DNA of 64,000 bases. Source: Streptomyces seoulensis (lineage in GTDB: Bacteria; Actinomycetota; Actinomycetes; Streptomycetales; Streptomycetaceae). The notes beneath the pieces are model-generated. The model saw nothing but the letters and a program-made list of their open reading frames with translations, did no database searches and was not told the DNA's origin. Shown piece by piece: positions 26,020 through 34,494 of the stretch (the first letter of the stretch is position 1; each line of letters opens with the position of its first letter). Both the position numbers and the translations under genes were made by a program. The DNA lies in assembly GCF_022846655.1 (NCBI RefSeq), contig NZ_AP025667.1, positions 2,083,001 to 2,147,000 on the forward strand. Direction: 5' to 3'.

Positions 26020-27052
26020 GCAGGCCGCGCACGGTACCGGTGGCCGCGGCGGCCCAGGCCATGAGCAGCAGGGCGTACAGGCCGACCGCCAGTGCGGCGT
26101 ACACGGTCAGGCCGGTGTGCCGGGCGAGCGAGGCCGCGCCGGTGACGCAGGTGCCCACCGGGAAGGTCAGCCCCCACCAGGTGAGCGCGAACCGCATGCC
26201 CCGCCGTCGCGCCCGCACCACCTGCGCGGCGGCGAAGGTCAGCCACAGCAGCGCGAACCCCATGACGGGCACCCCGTACAGCACGGCGAACACCGCGAGC
26301 CCCCGGTCGTACGGCGCCGGTACGACGCCCGGTGCCAGATCCGCGACGGCGCCGGTGGCGGTGGTGGACTGGCCCAGCGGGCCGAGGACCAGGAACAGCG
26401 CCGGGGTCAGCGCGAGCGGCAGCGGGCCGTGGAGCAGCAGCCGGGCCAGGAGCAGCGGCAGCATCAGCAGCGTGGCCAGCAGGCTCAGGCCGAACAGCGC
26501 GAGACAGCCCAGCAGCAGGGTCTCGCGGGGCTGTCCGGGCGGCAGATACGGCACCAGGGCGGGGCCCAGCGCGGCCGACACCATCGGCGCGACCAGCGGC
26601 AGCAGCCACACCGGGGTGGCGTCGGCGAGGGCGGTGCGGTGCCGGGTCACCATCAGGTACGGCACCGCCACGGCGGCCGCGAGCCCCAGCGCCGTACCGG
26701 CCGTGAACAGCACGGCGTCCAGTGCCACGGCGGCCGGCGTGCCGATCCAGTACCGGCCGGCCGAGAGCGCGCCGCCGCCGACCGCGAGCAGGGCCATGGC
26801 GGCGCAGCCGTGGAAGGGCGCCGTCGCCGGGTCGAGCAGGTGGGCGCGGGCCTGGTCGCGGTGGTGGGTCCAGTGCAGGGCGCGGGCGGCGAGGAGGGCG
26901 AGCAGCAGGAGGAGGGAGAGGGCCCAGGCGGCGGCGCAGAGCCACGGGACGTGCGAGGGGAGGGCGGCGCCCGCCGAGCCGACGATCGCCGTGCCCATGA
27001 CGGCGGCGTACCAGTTCGGTCCGAGGTGGCGGAGGCGGGCGGTGAGGTGCAT
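25931..27052 (-). CDS. TDT-family transporter (TehA/SLAC1-like, voltage-dependent anion channel family)
   Basis: A 373-residue integral membrane protein with about ten hydrophobic helices. It begins MHLTARLRHLGPNWYAAVMGTAIV, the typical family N-terminus (LGPNWYA..MGTAI). Members move tellurite, sulfite, C4-dicarboxylates or anions, and the substrate here is unknown. ATG 27052 was chosen from this N-terminus. It is divergent from a LysR regulator 70 bases away, its probable controller. The 3' end runs 89 bases into the convergent metal-receptor gene, so the extreme C-terminus (about 30 residues, Pro/Arg-rich) is unlikely to be conserved. Confidence 0.87.
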   Translation of the reverse strand: MHLTARLRHLGPNWYAAVMGTAIVGSAGAALPSHVPWLCAAAWALSLLLLLALLAARALHWTHHRDQARAHLLDPATAPFHGCAAMALLAVGGGALSAGRYWIGTPAAVALDAVLFTAGTALGLAAAVAVPYLMVTRHRTALADATPVWLLPLVAPMVSAALGPALVPYLPPGQPRETLLLGCLALFGLSLLATLLMLPLLLARLLLHGPLPLALTPALFLVLGPLGQSTTATGAVADLAPGVVPAPYDRGLAVFAVLYGVPVMGFALLWLTFAAAQVVRARRRGMRFALTWWGLTFPVGTCVTGAASLARHTGLTVYAALAVGLYALLLMAWAAAATGTVRGLLSGSLLPAPAPAHGELGAARVRTRSGAAR

Positions 27053-27098
27053 GCATCCAGCCTGGCCGGGCCCGTGGTGGCTGACCAGGGACGTCGTT

Positions 27099-27125
27099 CC
27101 TATGGGGGCATAAGGTGGTCTTATG
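27099..27125. promoter_or_regulatory. Inverted-repeat operator overlapping the lysR start
   Basis: CATAAG (27109-27114) and CTTATG (27120-27125) form a perfect 6-5-6 inverted repeat whose second arm contains the lysR start codon. A partial third copy, CCTATG, lies at 27099-27104. TAAGGT (27111-27116) could be the -10 of a leaderless lysR mRNA. This is probably the site for autoregulation and for control of the divergent transporter. Confidence 0.5.
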
Positions 27126-28037
27126 AGTGAAGAGCATGGGCGGGGCGGCTCGCTCACGCACCGGGTGCCCGACCTCGGCGCGCTGGAGCTGCTGCTGGCC
27201 GTGGCCCGGCTGGGCAGCCTCGGGGCGGCCGCGCGTGAACTGGGCATCACCCAGCCCGCCGCCAGCAGCCGCCTGCGCTCCATGGAACGGCAGCTCGGTG
27301 TCGCCCTGGTCGACCGCTCGCCACGCGGCTCCCGGCTCACCGACGCGGGCGCCCTGGTCACCGACTGGGCGCGGCAGGTCGTGGCCGCGGCCGAGGTGTT
27401 CGACGCGGGCGCGCAGGCGCTGCGGGCCCGGCGGGACTCCCGGCTCCGGGTCGCGGCCAGCATGACGATCGCCGAGTACCTGCTGCCGGGCTGGCTGCTC
27501 GCGCTGCGCGCCGGGCGGCCGGACACGGCGGTGTCCCTGCTCGCGGGCAACTCGGCGAGGGTCGCCGAACTCCTGCTGTCCGGTGAGGCCGACCTCGGCT
27601 TCGTGGAGGGCCTCACGGTCCCGACCGGTCTGGACTCGGCCGTCATCGCCCACGACCGCCTCACCGTCGTCACCGCCCCCACCCACCCCTGGGCCCGCCG
27701 CCCACGCCCGCTGGAGACGGCGGAACTGGCCGCCACCCCGCTCATCCTCCGCGAGCGGGGCTCCGGCACCCGCCAGGTCCTCGACGCGGCCCTCGGTGCC
27801 GCCGCCCGCCCCCTGATCGAGCTCTCCTCCACCACGGCCGTGAAGGCGGCCGTGGTCGGCGGCGCCGGGCCCGCCGTCCTCAGCGAACTCGCGGTCGGCG
27901 AGGAGCTGGCGACCCGGCGGCTGGTGGGCATCCCGGTGGAGGGCGTCTCCTTGCGCCGTGATCTGCGGGCGGTCTGGCCGACGGGGCACCGGCCCACGGG
28001 ACCGGCCAGGGAGCTGCTGTCGCTGACCCGTGGTTAG
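27123..28037 (+). CDS. LysR-family transcriptional regulator
   Basis: A 304-residue LTTR. The winged helix-turn-helix is at about 17-75 (ALELLLAVARLGSLGAAARELGITQPAASSRLR), followed by the linker helix and a PBP2-type effector domain (about 105-300). There is no Shine-Dalgarno sequence before ATG 27123, and the start may be leaderless. It is divergent from the TDT transporter, the classical LysR arrangement. Reported neighbours of this regulator type control anion or sulfite export, but the inducer here is unknown. Confidence 0.9.
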   Translation: MSEEHGRGGSLTHRVPDLGALELLLAVARLGSLGAAARELGITQPAASSRLRSMERQLGVALVDRSPRGSRLTDAGALVTDWARQVVAAAEVFDAGAQALRARRDSRLRVAASMTIAEYLLPGWLLALRAGRPDTAVSLLAGNSARVAELLLSGEADLGFVEGLTVPTGLDSAVIAHDRLTVVTAPTHPWARRPRPLETAELAATPLILRERGSGTRQVLDAALGAAARPLIELSSTTAVKAAVVGGAGPAVLSELAVGEELATRRLVGIPVEGVSLRRDLRAVWPTGHRPTGPARELLSLTRG

Positions 28038-28048
28038 CTGACCCGTGG

Positions 28049-28747
28049 TCAGAGGGTGCCTCCGCTCGCGGCCGCGATCAGCGCGCGCATCACCCGTTCG
28101 TCCGTGCCCATCTCCGGGTGCCACTGCACACCGAGCGCCCAGCCCTCGGCCGGGGGGAGTTCGAGCGCCTCGATCGTGCCGTCGGCGGCGTGGGCCGAGG
28201 GGATCAGGCCGGGAGCGAGGCGGTCCACCGCCTGGTGGTGGTAGGTGGGGACGCTCGTGTCGTCCGGCTCGATCTCCGCGTACAGGGTGCCCGGCACCGG
28301 GCGTACCGGATGCGCGCCGTAGACGCCGACCGTCTCCGCGTGGCCGTCGAGGTGCTGGACGAGGGTGCCGCCGAGGGCGACGTTCAGGAGCTGCATCCCG
28401 CGGCAGATGCCGAGCAGCGGGACACGTGCGGCCAACGCGGCCTCGATCAGGGCGAGTTCCCAGGCGTCGCGCTCCGGGGCGGGCGGGCCGCAGCGGGGGC
28501 TGCGTTCGGCGCCGTAGCGGGCGGGGTCGACGTCGGGGCCGCCCGCGACGACCACGCCGTCCAGGCGGGCCACCACCTCCGGTGCCACCGCCGGGTCGTC
28601 CGGGGGCAGCAGGGCGGGAAGACCGCCGGAACGGCTCACCAGGCGGGGGTAGGCGGCGGGGAGGAGGGCCGCCTCCAGCTCCCAGACGCCCCAGCGGGCG
28701 CCCGCCTCCAGATACGTACTCACGCCGATCAGCGGCCTTCCGCCCAT
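28049..28747 (-). CDS. Gamma-glutamyl hydrolase, class I glutamine amidotransferase (PuuD-like)
   Basis: A 232-residue amidotransferase of the PuuD group that hydrolyses gamma-glutamyl-amide bonds. The nucleophile is the Cys in LLGICRGMQLLN, and the His and Glu partner residues are in VQWHPEMG. ATG 28747 with GGAGGACAC just upstream starts at the conserved RPLIGVSTYLE. It lies beside the FadR-type gene and the glutamine-synthetase-like ligase. In that setting it would release glutamate from the oxidised gamma-glutamyl product, the last step of the module. Confidence 0.92.
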   Translation of the reverse strand: MGGRPLIGVSTYLEAGARWGVWELEAALLPAAYPRLVSRSGGLPALLPPDDPAVAPEVVARLDGVVVAGGPDVDPARYGAERSPRCGPPAPERDAWELALIEAALAARVPLLGICRGMQLLNVALGGTLVQHLDGHAETVGVYGAHPVRPVPGTLYAEIEPDDTSVPTYHHQAVDRLAPGLIPSAHAADGTIEALELPPAEGWALGVQWHPEMGTDERVMRALIAAASGGTL

Positions 28748-28794
28748 GTGTCCTCCAAAGGTGCTCACGCGTACCTTTGCAGAGCCGGAGCCGG

Positions 28795-29532
28795 TCAGGC
28801 CAGGAAGCCCCGCAGGAGTGCCGCCGTGCCCCCGCAGTGCTCCCGCGCGATCTCCCGCGCCGCGTCCGCGTCCCTCTCCAGCACCGCCTCCACCAGCGCG
28901 GTGTGCTGCCGCTGGGAGTGCTCCAGGTTCCTCACCAGCAACGGGATGCAGTCCAGCAGGTCGTTGACGGTCGCCCGGACCGCCGCGTACTGCGCGGCCA
29001 GCGACGGCGAGCCGCACAGCCCGGCCAGCGTCAGATGCAGCAGGGTGTCCCGGCGCCGGTAGTCCGCGAGCGGCGCGTCCCGCGTGTGGTCCAGCGCCCG
29101 CCGCAGCCGTACGACGCCCTCACCGGACAGCCCGTGCGCCGCGCACAGCCCGGCCGCGCCCACCTCCAGCACCTCGCGGAAGCGCAGCACGTCCTCGATG
29201 TCGACCTCCGCCGTGCGGCGCCGCAGCTCGTCCTCGCCGACGCCGTCCGGGCGGCGCAGCACGAACGTGCCGCCGTACCGCCCGCGCCGGGACTCCACCA
29301 GACCCTGGTCGTGCAGCACCCGCAGCACCTCGCGCAGGGTGACCCGGCTGATGCCCAGCCGCTCCGCCAACTCCCGCTCGGCGGGCAGCCGTTCCCCGTC
29401 AGGGACCAGGCCCAGCCGGACCACCTGGAGGATCTGCTCCAGCGCCTCCTCGAAGCCGTTGCCCGCCCGCACCGGCCGCAGCACCGCGCCCAGCCGGTCA
29501 CCCCCCTCGCGCGCCCCCGTCTTCTCCGCCAT
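28795..29532 (-). CDS. GntR/FadR-type regulator of the glutamylation module
   Basis: A 245-residue regulator with an N-terminal winged helix (about 30-90, PAERELAERLGISRVTLREVLRVLHDQGLVESRRG) and a C-terminal all-helical FCD effector domain (about 115-240). ATG 29532 was preferred. An upstream ATG at 29571 would put the start inside the operator repeats. It is divergent from the glutamine-synthetase-like gene and convergent in orientation with the hydrolase, so one operator (29557-29588) can govern both directions. Confidence 0.9.
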   Translation of the reverse strand: MAEKTGAREGGDRLGAVLRPVRAGNGFEEALEQILQVVRLGLVPDGERLPAERELAERLGISRVTLREVLRVLHDQGLVESRRGRYGGTFVLRRPDGVGEDELRRRTAEVDIEDVLRFREVLEVGAAGLCAAHGLSGEGVVRLRRALDHTRDAPLADYRRRDTLLHLTLAGLCGSPSLAAQYAAVRATVNDLLDCIPLLVRNLEHSQRQHTALVEAVLERDADAAREIAREHCGGTAALLRGFLA

Positions 29533-29556
29533 CCGGTCGCGCCCCCTTCCCAAGCA

Positions 29557-29588
29557 ATGGTTCCCCGCCATACCTTATGGCTCCCCGC
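29557..29588. promoter_or_regulatory. Direct-repeat plus palindrome operator between fadR-type and glnA-type genes
   Basis: ATGGTTCCCCGC (29557-29568) and ATGGCTCCCCGC (29577-29588) are direct repeats 20 bases apart with 11 of 12 bases identical. Between and over them GCCATA-CCT-TATGGC (29567-29581) is an inverted repeat. Repeats two helical turns apart next to a GntR gene indicate an operator. Confidence 0.6.
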
Positions 29589-29623
29589 AGGACCGCGCGC
29601 AGCACGTCCCAGGAGGCCCTCCC

Positions 29624-30982
29624 GTGGCAGACCGCACACCCCCGCTGAGCGTCGAGGAGCTACGGGCCCTTGTCGACGGCGGCGAGATCGACACCGTCGT
29701 CCTCGCCTTCCCCGACATGCAGGGGCGGCTCCAGGGCAAACGGTTCGCCGCCCGCTTCTTCCTCGACGAGGTGCTCGACCACGGCACCGAGGGCTGCAAC
29801 TACCTCCTGGCCGTCGACACCGAGATGAACACCGTCGACGGCTACGAGATGTCCTCCTGGGACCGCGGATACGGCGACTTCGCCATGCGCCCCGACCCCG
29901 CCACCCTGCGCCGCCTGCCCTGGCACCCCGGCACCGCCCTGCTCATGGCCGACCTCGCCTGGGAGGACGGGACGCCCGTCGTCGCCGCCCCGCGCCAGAT
30001 CCTGCGCCGCCAACTGGAGCGGCTCGCCGCGCTCGGGTACACCGCCCAGGCCGGCACCGAGCTGGAGTTCATCGTCTTCAAGGACAGCTACGAGCACGCC
30101 TGGGACACCGGCTACCGGGGCCTGACCCCGGCCAACCAGTACAACATCGACTACTCCATCCTCGGCACCGGCCGCGTGGAGCCCCTGCTGCGCCGGCTGC
30201 GCAACGAGATGGCGGGCGCCGGCCTCACCGTCGAGTCCGCCAAGGGGGAGTGCAACCCCGGCCAGCACGAGATCGCGTTCCGCTACACCGAGGCGCTGCG
30301 CACCTGCGACCAGCACGCGGTGTACAAGACCGGCGCCAAGGAGATCGCCGCCCAGGAGGGCATGGCGCTCACCTTCATGGCGAAGTTCAACGAGCGCGAG
30401 GGCAACTCCTGCCACATCCACCTCTCGCTCGCCGACGAGGACGGCCGCAACGTGATGGCCCTCGGCGACAGCATGTCCGAGGTGATGCGGTACTTCCTGG
30501 CCGGACAGCTCGCCGCCCTGCGCGACTTCTCCCTGCTGTACGCGCCGAACATCAACTCCTACAAGCGGTTCCAGCCCGGCTCCTTCGCCCCCACCGCCGT
30601 CGCCTGGGGCCACGACAACCGCACCTGCGCCCTGCGCGTCGTCGGCCACGGCCGCTCGCTGCGCTTCGAGAACCGGCTGCCCGGCGGCGACGTCAACCCC
30701 TACCTCGCCGTCGCCGGACTCGTCGCCGCCGGGCTCTACGGCGTCGAGCAGCGGCTCGAACTGCCCGACCCTTGCCCCGGCAACGCCTACACCGCCGACT
30801 ACGAGCACGTTCCCACCACCCTGCGCGAGGCGGCCCAGCTCTGGGAGACCAGCCCGATCGCCAAGGCCGCCTTCGGCGAGGAGGTCGTCGCCCACTACGC
30901 CAACATGGCCCGCGTCGAACTCGCCGCCTTCGACGCCGCCGTCACCGACTGGGAACTGCGCCGCTCCTTCGAACGCCTGTGA
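29624..30982 (+). CDS. glnA4: Glutamine-synthetase-like gamma-glutamyl ligase (GlnA4-type)
   Basis: A 452-residue class-I glutamine synthetase fold that ligates glutamate to an amine using ATP. Seen here are QAGTELEFIVFK, the metal glutamate region SAKGECNPGQHEIAFRY, GNSCHIHLSL and RFENRLPGGDVNPYL. Position and neighbours match S. coelicolor glnA4, reported (from memory) as gamma-glutamylethanolamide synthetase rather than true glutamine synthetase. GTG 29624 has AGGAGG 7 bases upstream. It heads an operon with an aldehyde dehydrogenase and an SDR. Polyamine ligation is the alternative reading. Confidence 0.85.
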   Translation: MADRTPPLSVEELRALVDGGEIDTVVLAFPDMQGRLQGKRFAARFFLDEVLDHGTEGCNYLLAVDTEMNTVDGYEMSSWDRGYGDFAMRPDPATLRRLPWHPGTALLMADLAWEDGTPVVAAPRQILRRQLERLAALGYTAQAGTELEFIVFKDSYEHAWDTGYRGLTPANQYNIDYSILGTGRVEPLLRRLRNEMAGAGLTVESAKGECNPGQHEIAFRYTEALRTCDQHAVYKTGAKEIAAQEGMALTFMAKFNEREGNSCHIHLSLADEDGRNVMALGDSMSEVMRYFLAGQLAALRDFSLLYAPNINSYKRFQPGSFAPTAVAWGHDNRTCALRVVGHGRSLRFENRLPGGDVNPYLAVAGLVAAGLYGVEQRLELPDPCPGNAYTADYEHVPTTLREAAQLWETSPIAKAAFGEEVVAHYANMARVELAAFDAAVTDWELRRSFERL

Positions 30983-31021
30983 ACAGCCCGCCGACTGTGA
31001 ACACCCGTGAAAGGTGACACC

Positions 31022-32395
31022 TTGACGGACCCGCACCAGCTCCAGGTGGTCAACCCCGCCACCGAGGAGACCGTCGCCACCGTCCCCGCCGCGAGCGCCG
31101 CCGACGTGGACGCCGCCGTCGCCCGCGCCACCCGCGCCCAGCGCGCCTGGGCCGCCCTCGCCCCCGCCGACCGCGCCCGGCTGCTGCGCCGCTTCGCCGA
31201 CACCGTCGACGCCCACGTGGAGGAACTCGCCCGGCTGGAGGTCCGCGAGGCGGGCCACACCCTCGGCAACGCCCGCTGGGAGGCCGGCAACGCCCGCGAC
31301 CTGCTCCTCTACGCGGCGGGCGGCGCCGAACGCCTCCTCGGCAGCCAGATCCCGGTGCCCGGCGGCTGGAACGTCACCTTCCGCGAACCCCTCGGCGTCG
31401 TCGGCGTGATCGCCCCCTGGAACTTCCCCATGCCCATCGCCGCCTGGGGCTCCTTCCCGGCCCTCGCCGCGGGCAACGCCGTCGTCCTCAAGCCCGCCGA
31501 GACCACCCCGCTCACCGCGCTCCGCCTCGCCCGACTCGCCCTGGACGCGGGCCTGCCGGAACACCTCTTCCAGGTCCTGCCCGGCTACGGCCACACCGCC
31601 GGACGCGCCCTGGTGGACCACCCGGACGTCGCCAAGATCGTGTTCACCGGCTCCACCCGCACCGGGCACGAGGTCATGGAGCGCTGCGCCCGGCAGGCCA
31701 AGCCGGTCACCCTCGAACTCGGCGGCAAGAGCCCCAACATCGTCTTCGCCGACGCCGACCTCAAGACCGCGCTCGACCCCTTCTCCTTCCTCGACAACGC
31801 CGGCCAGGACTGCTGCGCCCGCACCCGCGTCCTGGTCCAGCGCGAGGTGTACGACGAGGCCCGCGCCTTCCTCGCCGACGCCCTCGCCGCCGTGGTCGTC
31901 GGCGACCCGGCCGACGAGAAGACGCAGATGGGCCCGCTGATCTCCCGCGCCCAACTGGACCGCGTCCGCTCCTACGTCCCCGAACACGCCCCCGCCCTGC
32001 GGGGCACCGCCCCGGACGGGCCCGGCTTCTGGTTCCCGCCGACCGTGCTCACCGACGCGGCCCCCGACAGCCCGGCCGCCCGCGAGGAGGTCTTCGGGCC
32101 CGTGGCCGTCCTGCTCCCCTTCACCGACGAGCAGGACGCGATCCGCCTCGCCAACGACACCCCGTACGGGCTCTCCGGCTCCATCTGGACCCGCGACCTC
32201 GGCCGCGCCCTGCGCGTCTCCGGGGCCGTCCGCGCGGGCAACCTGTCCGTCAACTCCCACTCCAGCGTCCGCTACTGGACCCCGTTCGGCGGCTTCAAGC
32301 AGTCCGGACTCGGCCGCGAACTCGGTCCGGACGCCCTGAACGCCTTCACCGAGACCAAGAACGTCTTCCTCAGCACGGAGGGGCCTGCCCAGTGA
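31022..32395 (+). CDS. NAD(P)-dependent aldehyde dehydrogenase
   Basis: A 457-residue aldehyde dehydrogenase. APWNFPMPI and FTGSTRTGHEVM frame the cofactor site, the general-base Glu is in LELGGKSPNIV, and the catalytic Cys is in NAGQDCCARTRV. TTG 31022 with AAGGTG 5 bases upstream is preferred over GTG 31007, which has no binding site. It follows the ligase by 39 bases and ends in a 4-base overlap with the SDR. In the proposed pathway it oxidises gamma-glutamyl-aminoacetaldehyde to gamma-glutamylglycine. Confidence 0.92.
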   Translation: MTDPHQLQVVNPATEETVATVPAASAADVDAAVARATRAQRAWAALAPADRARLLRRFADTVDAHVEELARLEVREAGHTLGNARWEAGNARDLLLYAAGGAERLLGSQIPVPGGWNVTFREPLGVVGVIAPWNFPMPIAAWGSFPALAAGNAVVLKPAETTPLTALRLARLALDAGLPEHLFQVLPGYGHTAGRALVDHPDVAKIVFTGSTRTGHEVMERCARQAKPVTLELGGKSPNIVFADADLKTALDPFSFLDNAGQDCCARTRVLVQREVYDEARAFLADALAAVVVGDPADEKTQMGPLISRAQLDRVRSYVPEHAPALRGTAPDGPGFWFPPTVLTDAAPDSPAAREEVFGPVAVLLPFTDEQDAIRLANDTPYGLSGSIWTRDLGRALRVSGAVRAGNLSVNSHSSVRYWTPFGGFKQSGLGRELGPDALNAFTETKNVFLSTEGPAQ

Positions 32396-33180
32396 CCGAT
32401 ACCGAAGCTCCCGTCTGCCGCCGCCTGGTCGGCCGTACCGCCGTCGTCACCGGAGCCGGCAGCGGCATCGGGCTGGCCACCGTCCGGCGGCTGGCCTCCG
32501 AGGGCGCCCGCGTGGTCTGCGCCGACATCGACGAGACCAGCGGCAAGGCCGCCGCCGAGGAGGTCGGCGGGCTGTTCGTGAAGACCGACGTCACCGACCC
32601 CGGCCAGGTCGAGGCGCTGTTCAAGGCCGCCCACGACACCTACGGCAGCGTCGACATCGCCTTCAACAACGCCGGTATCTCCCCGCCGGACGACGACTCC
32701 ATCCTGGACACCGGCCTGGAGGCGTGGAAGCGGGTGCAGGAGGTCAACCTCACCTCCGTCTACCTGTGCTGCAAGGCCGCGCTGCCCTACATGCGGCGCC
32801 AGGGCCGGGGGTCCATCATCAACACCGCCTCCTTCGTGGCCCGGATGGGCGCGGCCACCTCCCAGATCTCCTACACCGCCTCCAAGGGCGGCGTGCTCGC
32901 CATGTCCCGCGAACTCGGGGTGCAGTTCGCCCGCGAGGGCATCCGGGTCAACGCCCTGTGCCCCGGCCCGGTCGACACCCCGCTGCTCCAGGAGCTGTTC
33001 GCCACGGACCCCGAGCGGGCCGCGCGCCGCCTCGTGCACATCCCGCTGGGCCGGTTCGCACGGGCCGAGGAGATCGCCGCCGCCGTCGCCTTCCTCGCCA
33101 GCGACGACTCCTCCTTCGTCAACGCCACCGACTTCCTCGTGGACGGCGGCATCTCCGGCGCGTACGTCACCCCGCTCTAG
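32392..33180 (+). CDS. Short-chain dehydrogenase/reductase
   Basis: A 262-residue classical SDR: TGAGSGIG nucleotide loop, NNAG, and the YTASKGG catalytic Tyr/Lys pair with an upstream Ser in NTASFVA. GTG 32392 overlaps the aldehyde dehydrogenase stop by 4 bases. In this operon its natural role would be to oxidise the alcohol of a gamma-glutamyl-ethanolamide to the aldehyde, upstream of the aldehyde dehydrogenase. A role in another alcohol oxidation cannot be excluded. Confidence 0.9.
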   Translation: MTDTEAPVCRRLVGRTAVVTGAGSGIGLATVRRLASEGARVVCADIDETSGKAAAEEVGGLFVKTDVTDPGQVEALFKAAHDTYGSVDIAFNNAGISPPDDDSILDTGLEAWKRVQEVNLTSVYLCCKAALPYMRRQGRGSIINTASFVARMGAATSQISYTASKGGVLAMSRELGVQFAREGIRVNALCPGPVDTPLLQELFATDPERAARRLVHIPLGRFARAEEIAAAVAFLASDDSSFVNATDFLVDGGISGAYVTPL

Positions 33181-33245
33181 CCGGCGCGCACGTCACCCCC
33201 TCCAGCCCTCCAGCCTCCAGTCGAAAGGTGCACGGTCCCCCTCCC

Positions 33246-34487
33246 ATGCGACAGCTACTCGCCTGGTCCCTGGCCGCGGCCGCCGTCCTCGCGGCCGCTC
33301 CCGCCCTCACCCCCGCCGCGGCGGCAGCCGACACCAATTGCCCGAAGTTGAGCACCAGTTGGTACGGCCACAACCGCGCCCAGCTACAGAAGGTCATCGA
33401 CGCCCGCGGCACCTGTTCCGGACACCGGGGCGCGGTCGCCGCGTTCGACTGGGACAACACGATCACCAAGAACGACGTCACCGACGCCACCCTCTCCTGG
33501 GCCCTGCGCCACGACGCCCTGCCCCGCCCCGCCCGCTGGAAGGACACCAGCGCCTGGATGACCGACGCCGGGGACCGGGCGCTCACCGCCGCCTGCGGCA
33601 CCGGCACGGGCGGCTCCCTGCGCACCTCCGACCGGCCCCGCTGCACCGACGAGATCGTGGAGATCCGGGAGAAGGGCACCACGATGAGCGGCGCCGCCGC
33701 CTTCGCGGGCACCTGGAACCACCGGCACACCGTCCCGCAGTACGCCTGGGTGCCCCAGCTCTTCGCGGGCCGCACCCCGGCCCAGCTCTCCTCCTACGCG
33801 GCCGCCGCCCGCACCGAGGCGCTGGCCGCCCCCATTGGCGCCACCCGCACCCTGGGCACCCACACCGTCCCCGCCTACGTCCGCTACTACGACCAGCAGC
33901 GCGACCTCATCCGCACCCTCCAGCGGGCCGGGTTCCGGGTGTACATCGTCTCCGCCGGGTCCGAACCGGTCACCGAGGTCTGGTCGCGCGGGGTCGGCAT
34001 CGACGCCGCGCACACCATCGCCATCCGCTCGGTCCTCGACCGACGGGGCCGCATCACCACCCGCAACGAGGGCTGCGGCGGCCTCGGGGAGAACAAGGGC
34101 GAGGCGATCCCGTACATCGACGGCAAGCGGTGCTGGATCAACCAGGACATCTACGGGATCCGCGGCCCCGCCGCCTGGCAGAAGCAGGCGTGGAAGCAGC
34201 GGATCGCCGTCGGCGGCGGCGACGCGGACACCGACGTCACCTTCGTCTCCGACGCCACCGGCGCCCACCTCGTCCTCAACCGCAACAAGGCCGAGCTGAT
34301 GTGCCGGGCCTACGACGACACGGACGGCCGCTGGGTGATCAACCCGATGTTCATCGAGCCCCTGCCCCGCAAGGGCGACCCGTACCCCTGCTCCACCACC
34401 GCCTACAACGCCCCCGACGGCGGCCACACCCCGCTGCTCCGCCCGGACGGCTCTGTGGTGACGGACCAGGCGGACACGGTCTACTGA
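33246..34487 (+). CDS. Secreted HAD-superfamily phosphatase-like protein
   Basis: A 413-residue exported protein. A signal peptide of about 27 residues (hydrophobic core AWSLAAAAVLAAAP, Ala-rich cleavage region) precedes a HAD hydrolase domain with motif I FDWDNTITKND, a helical cap, and the C-terminal acidic motif GGGDADTDVTFV. The second aspartate of motif I is retained, so phosphatase activity is plausible, perhaps phosphate scavenging. The start ATG 33246 has only a distant GAAAGGTG. It is a single gene between the SDR operon and the convergent PLP enzyme. Confidence 0.85.
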   Translation: MRQLLAWSLAAAAVLAAAPALTPAAAAADTNCPKLSTSWYGHNRAQLQKVIDARGTCSGHRGAVAAFDWDNTITKNDVTDATLSWALRHDALPRPARWKDTSAWMTDAGDRALTAACGTGTGGSLRTSDRPRCTDEIVEIREKGTTMSGAAAFAGTWNHRHTVPQYAWVPQLFAGRTPAQLSSYAAAARTEALAAPIGATRTLGTHTVPAYVRYYDQQRDLIRTLQRAGFRVYIVSAGSEPVTEVWSRGVGIDAAHTIAIRSVLDRRGRITTRNEGCGGLGENKGEAIPYIDGKRCWINQDIYGIRGPAAWQKQAWKQRIAVGGGDADTDVTFVSDATGAHLVLNRNKAELMCRAYDDTDGRWVINPMFIEPLPRKGDPYPCSTTAYNAPDGGHTPLLRPDGSVVTDQADTVY

Positions 34488-34494
34488 GGGCCCG

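Noticed and set aside
29533..29571. ATG 29571 as start of the FadR-type regulator
   Set aside because: It lies within the operator repeats and adds 13 residues that do not belong to the domain, although GGGGAG upstream makes it not impossible.
31007..31021. GTG 31007 as start of the aldehyde dehydrogenase
   Set aside because: No ribosome binding site upstream. The GTG is itself part of the AAAGGTG region that serves TTG 31022.
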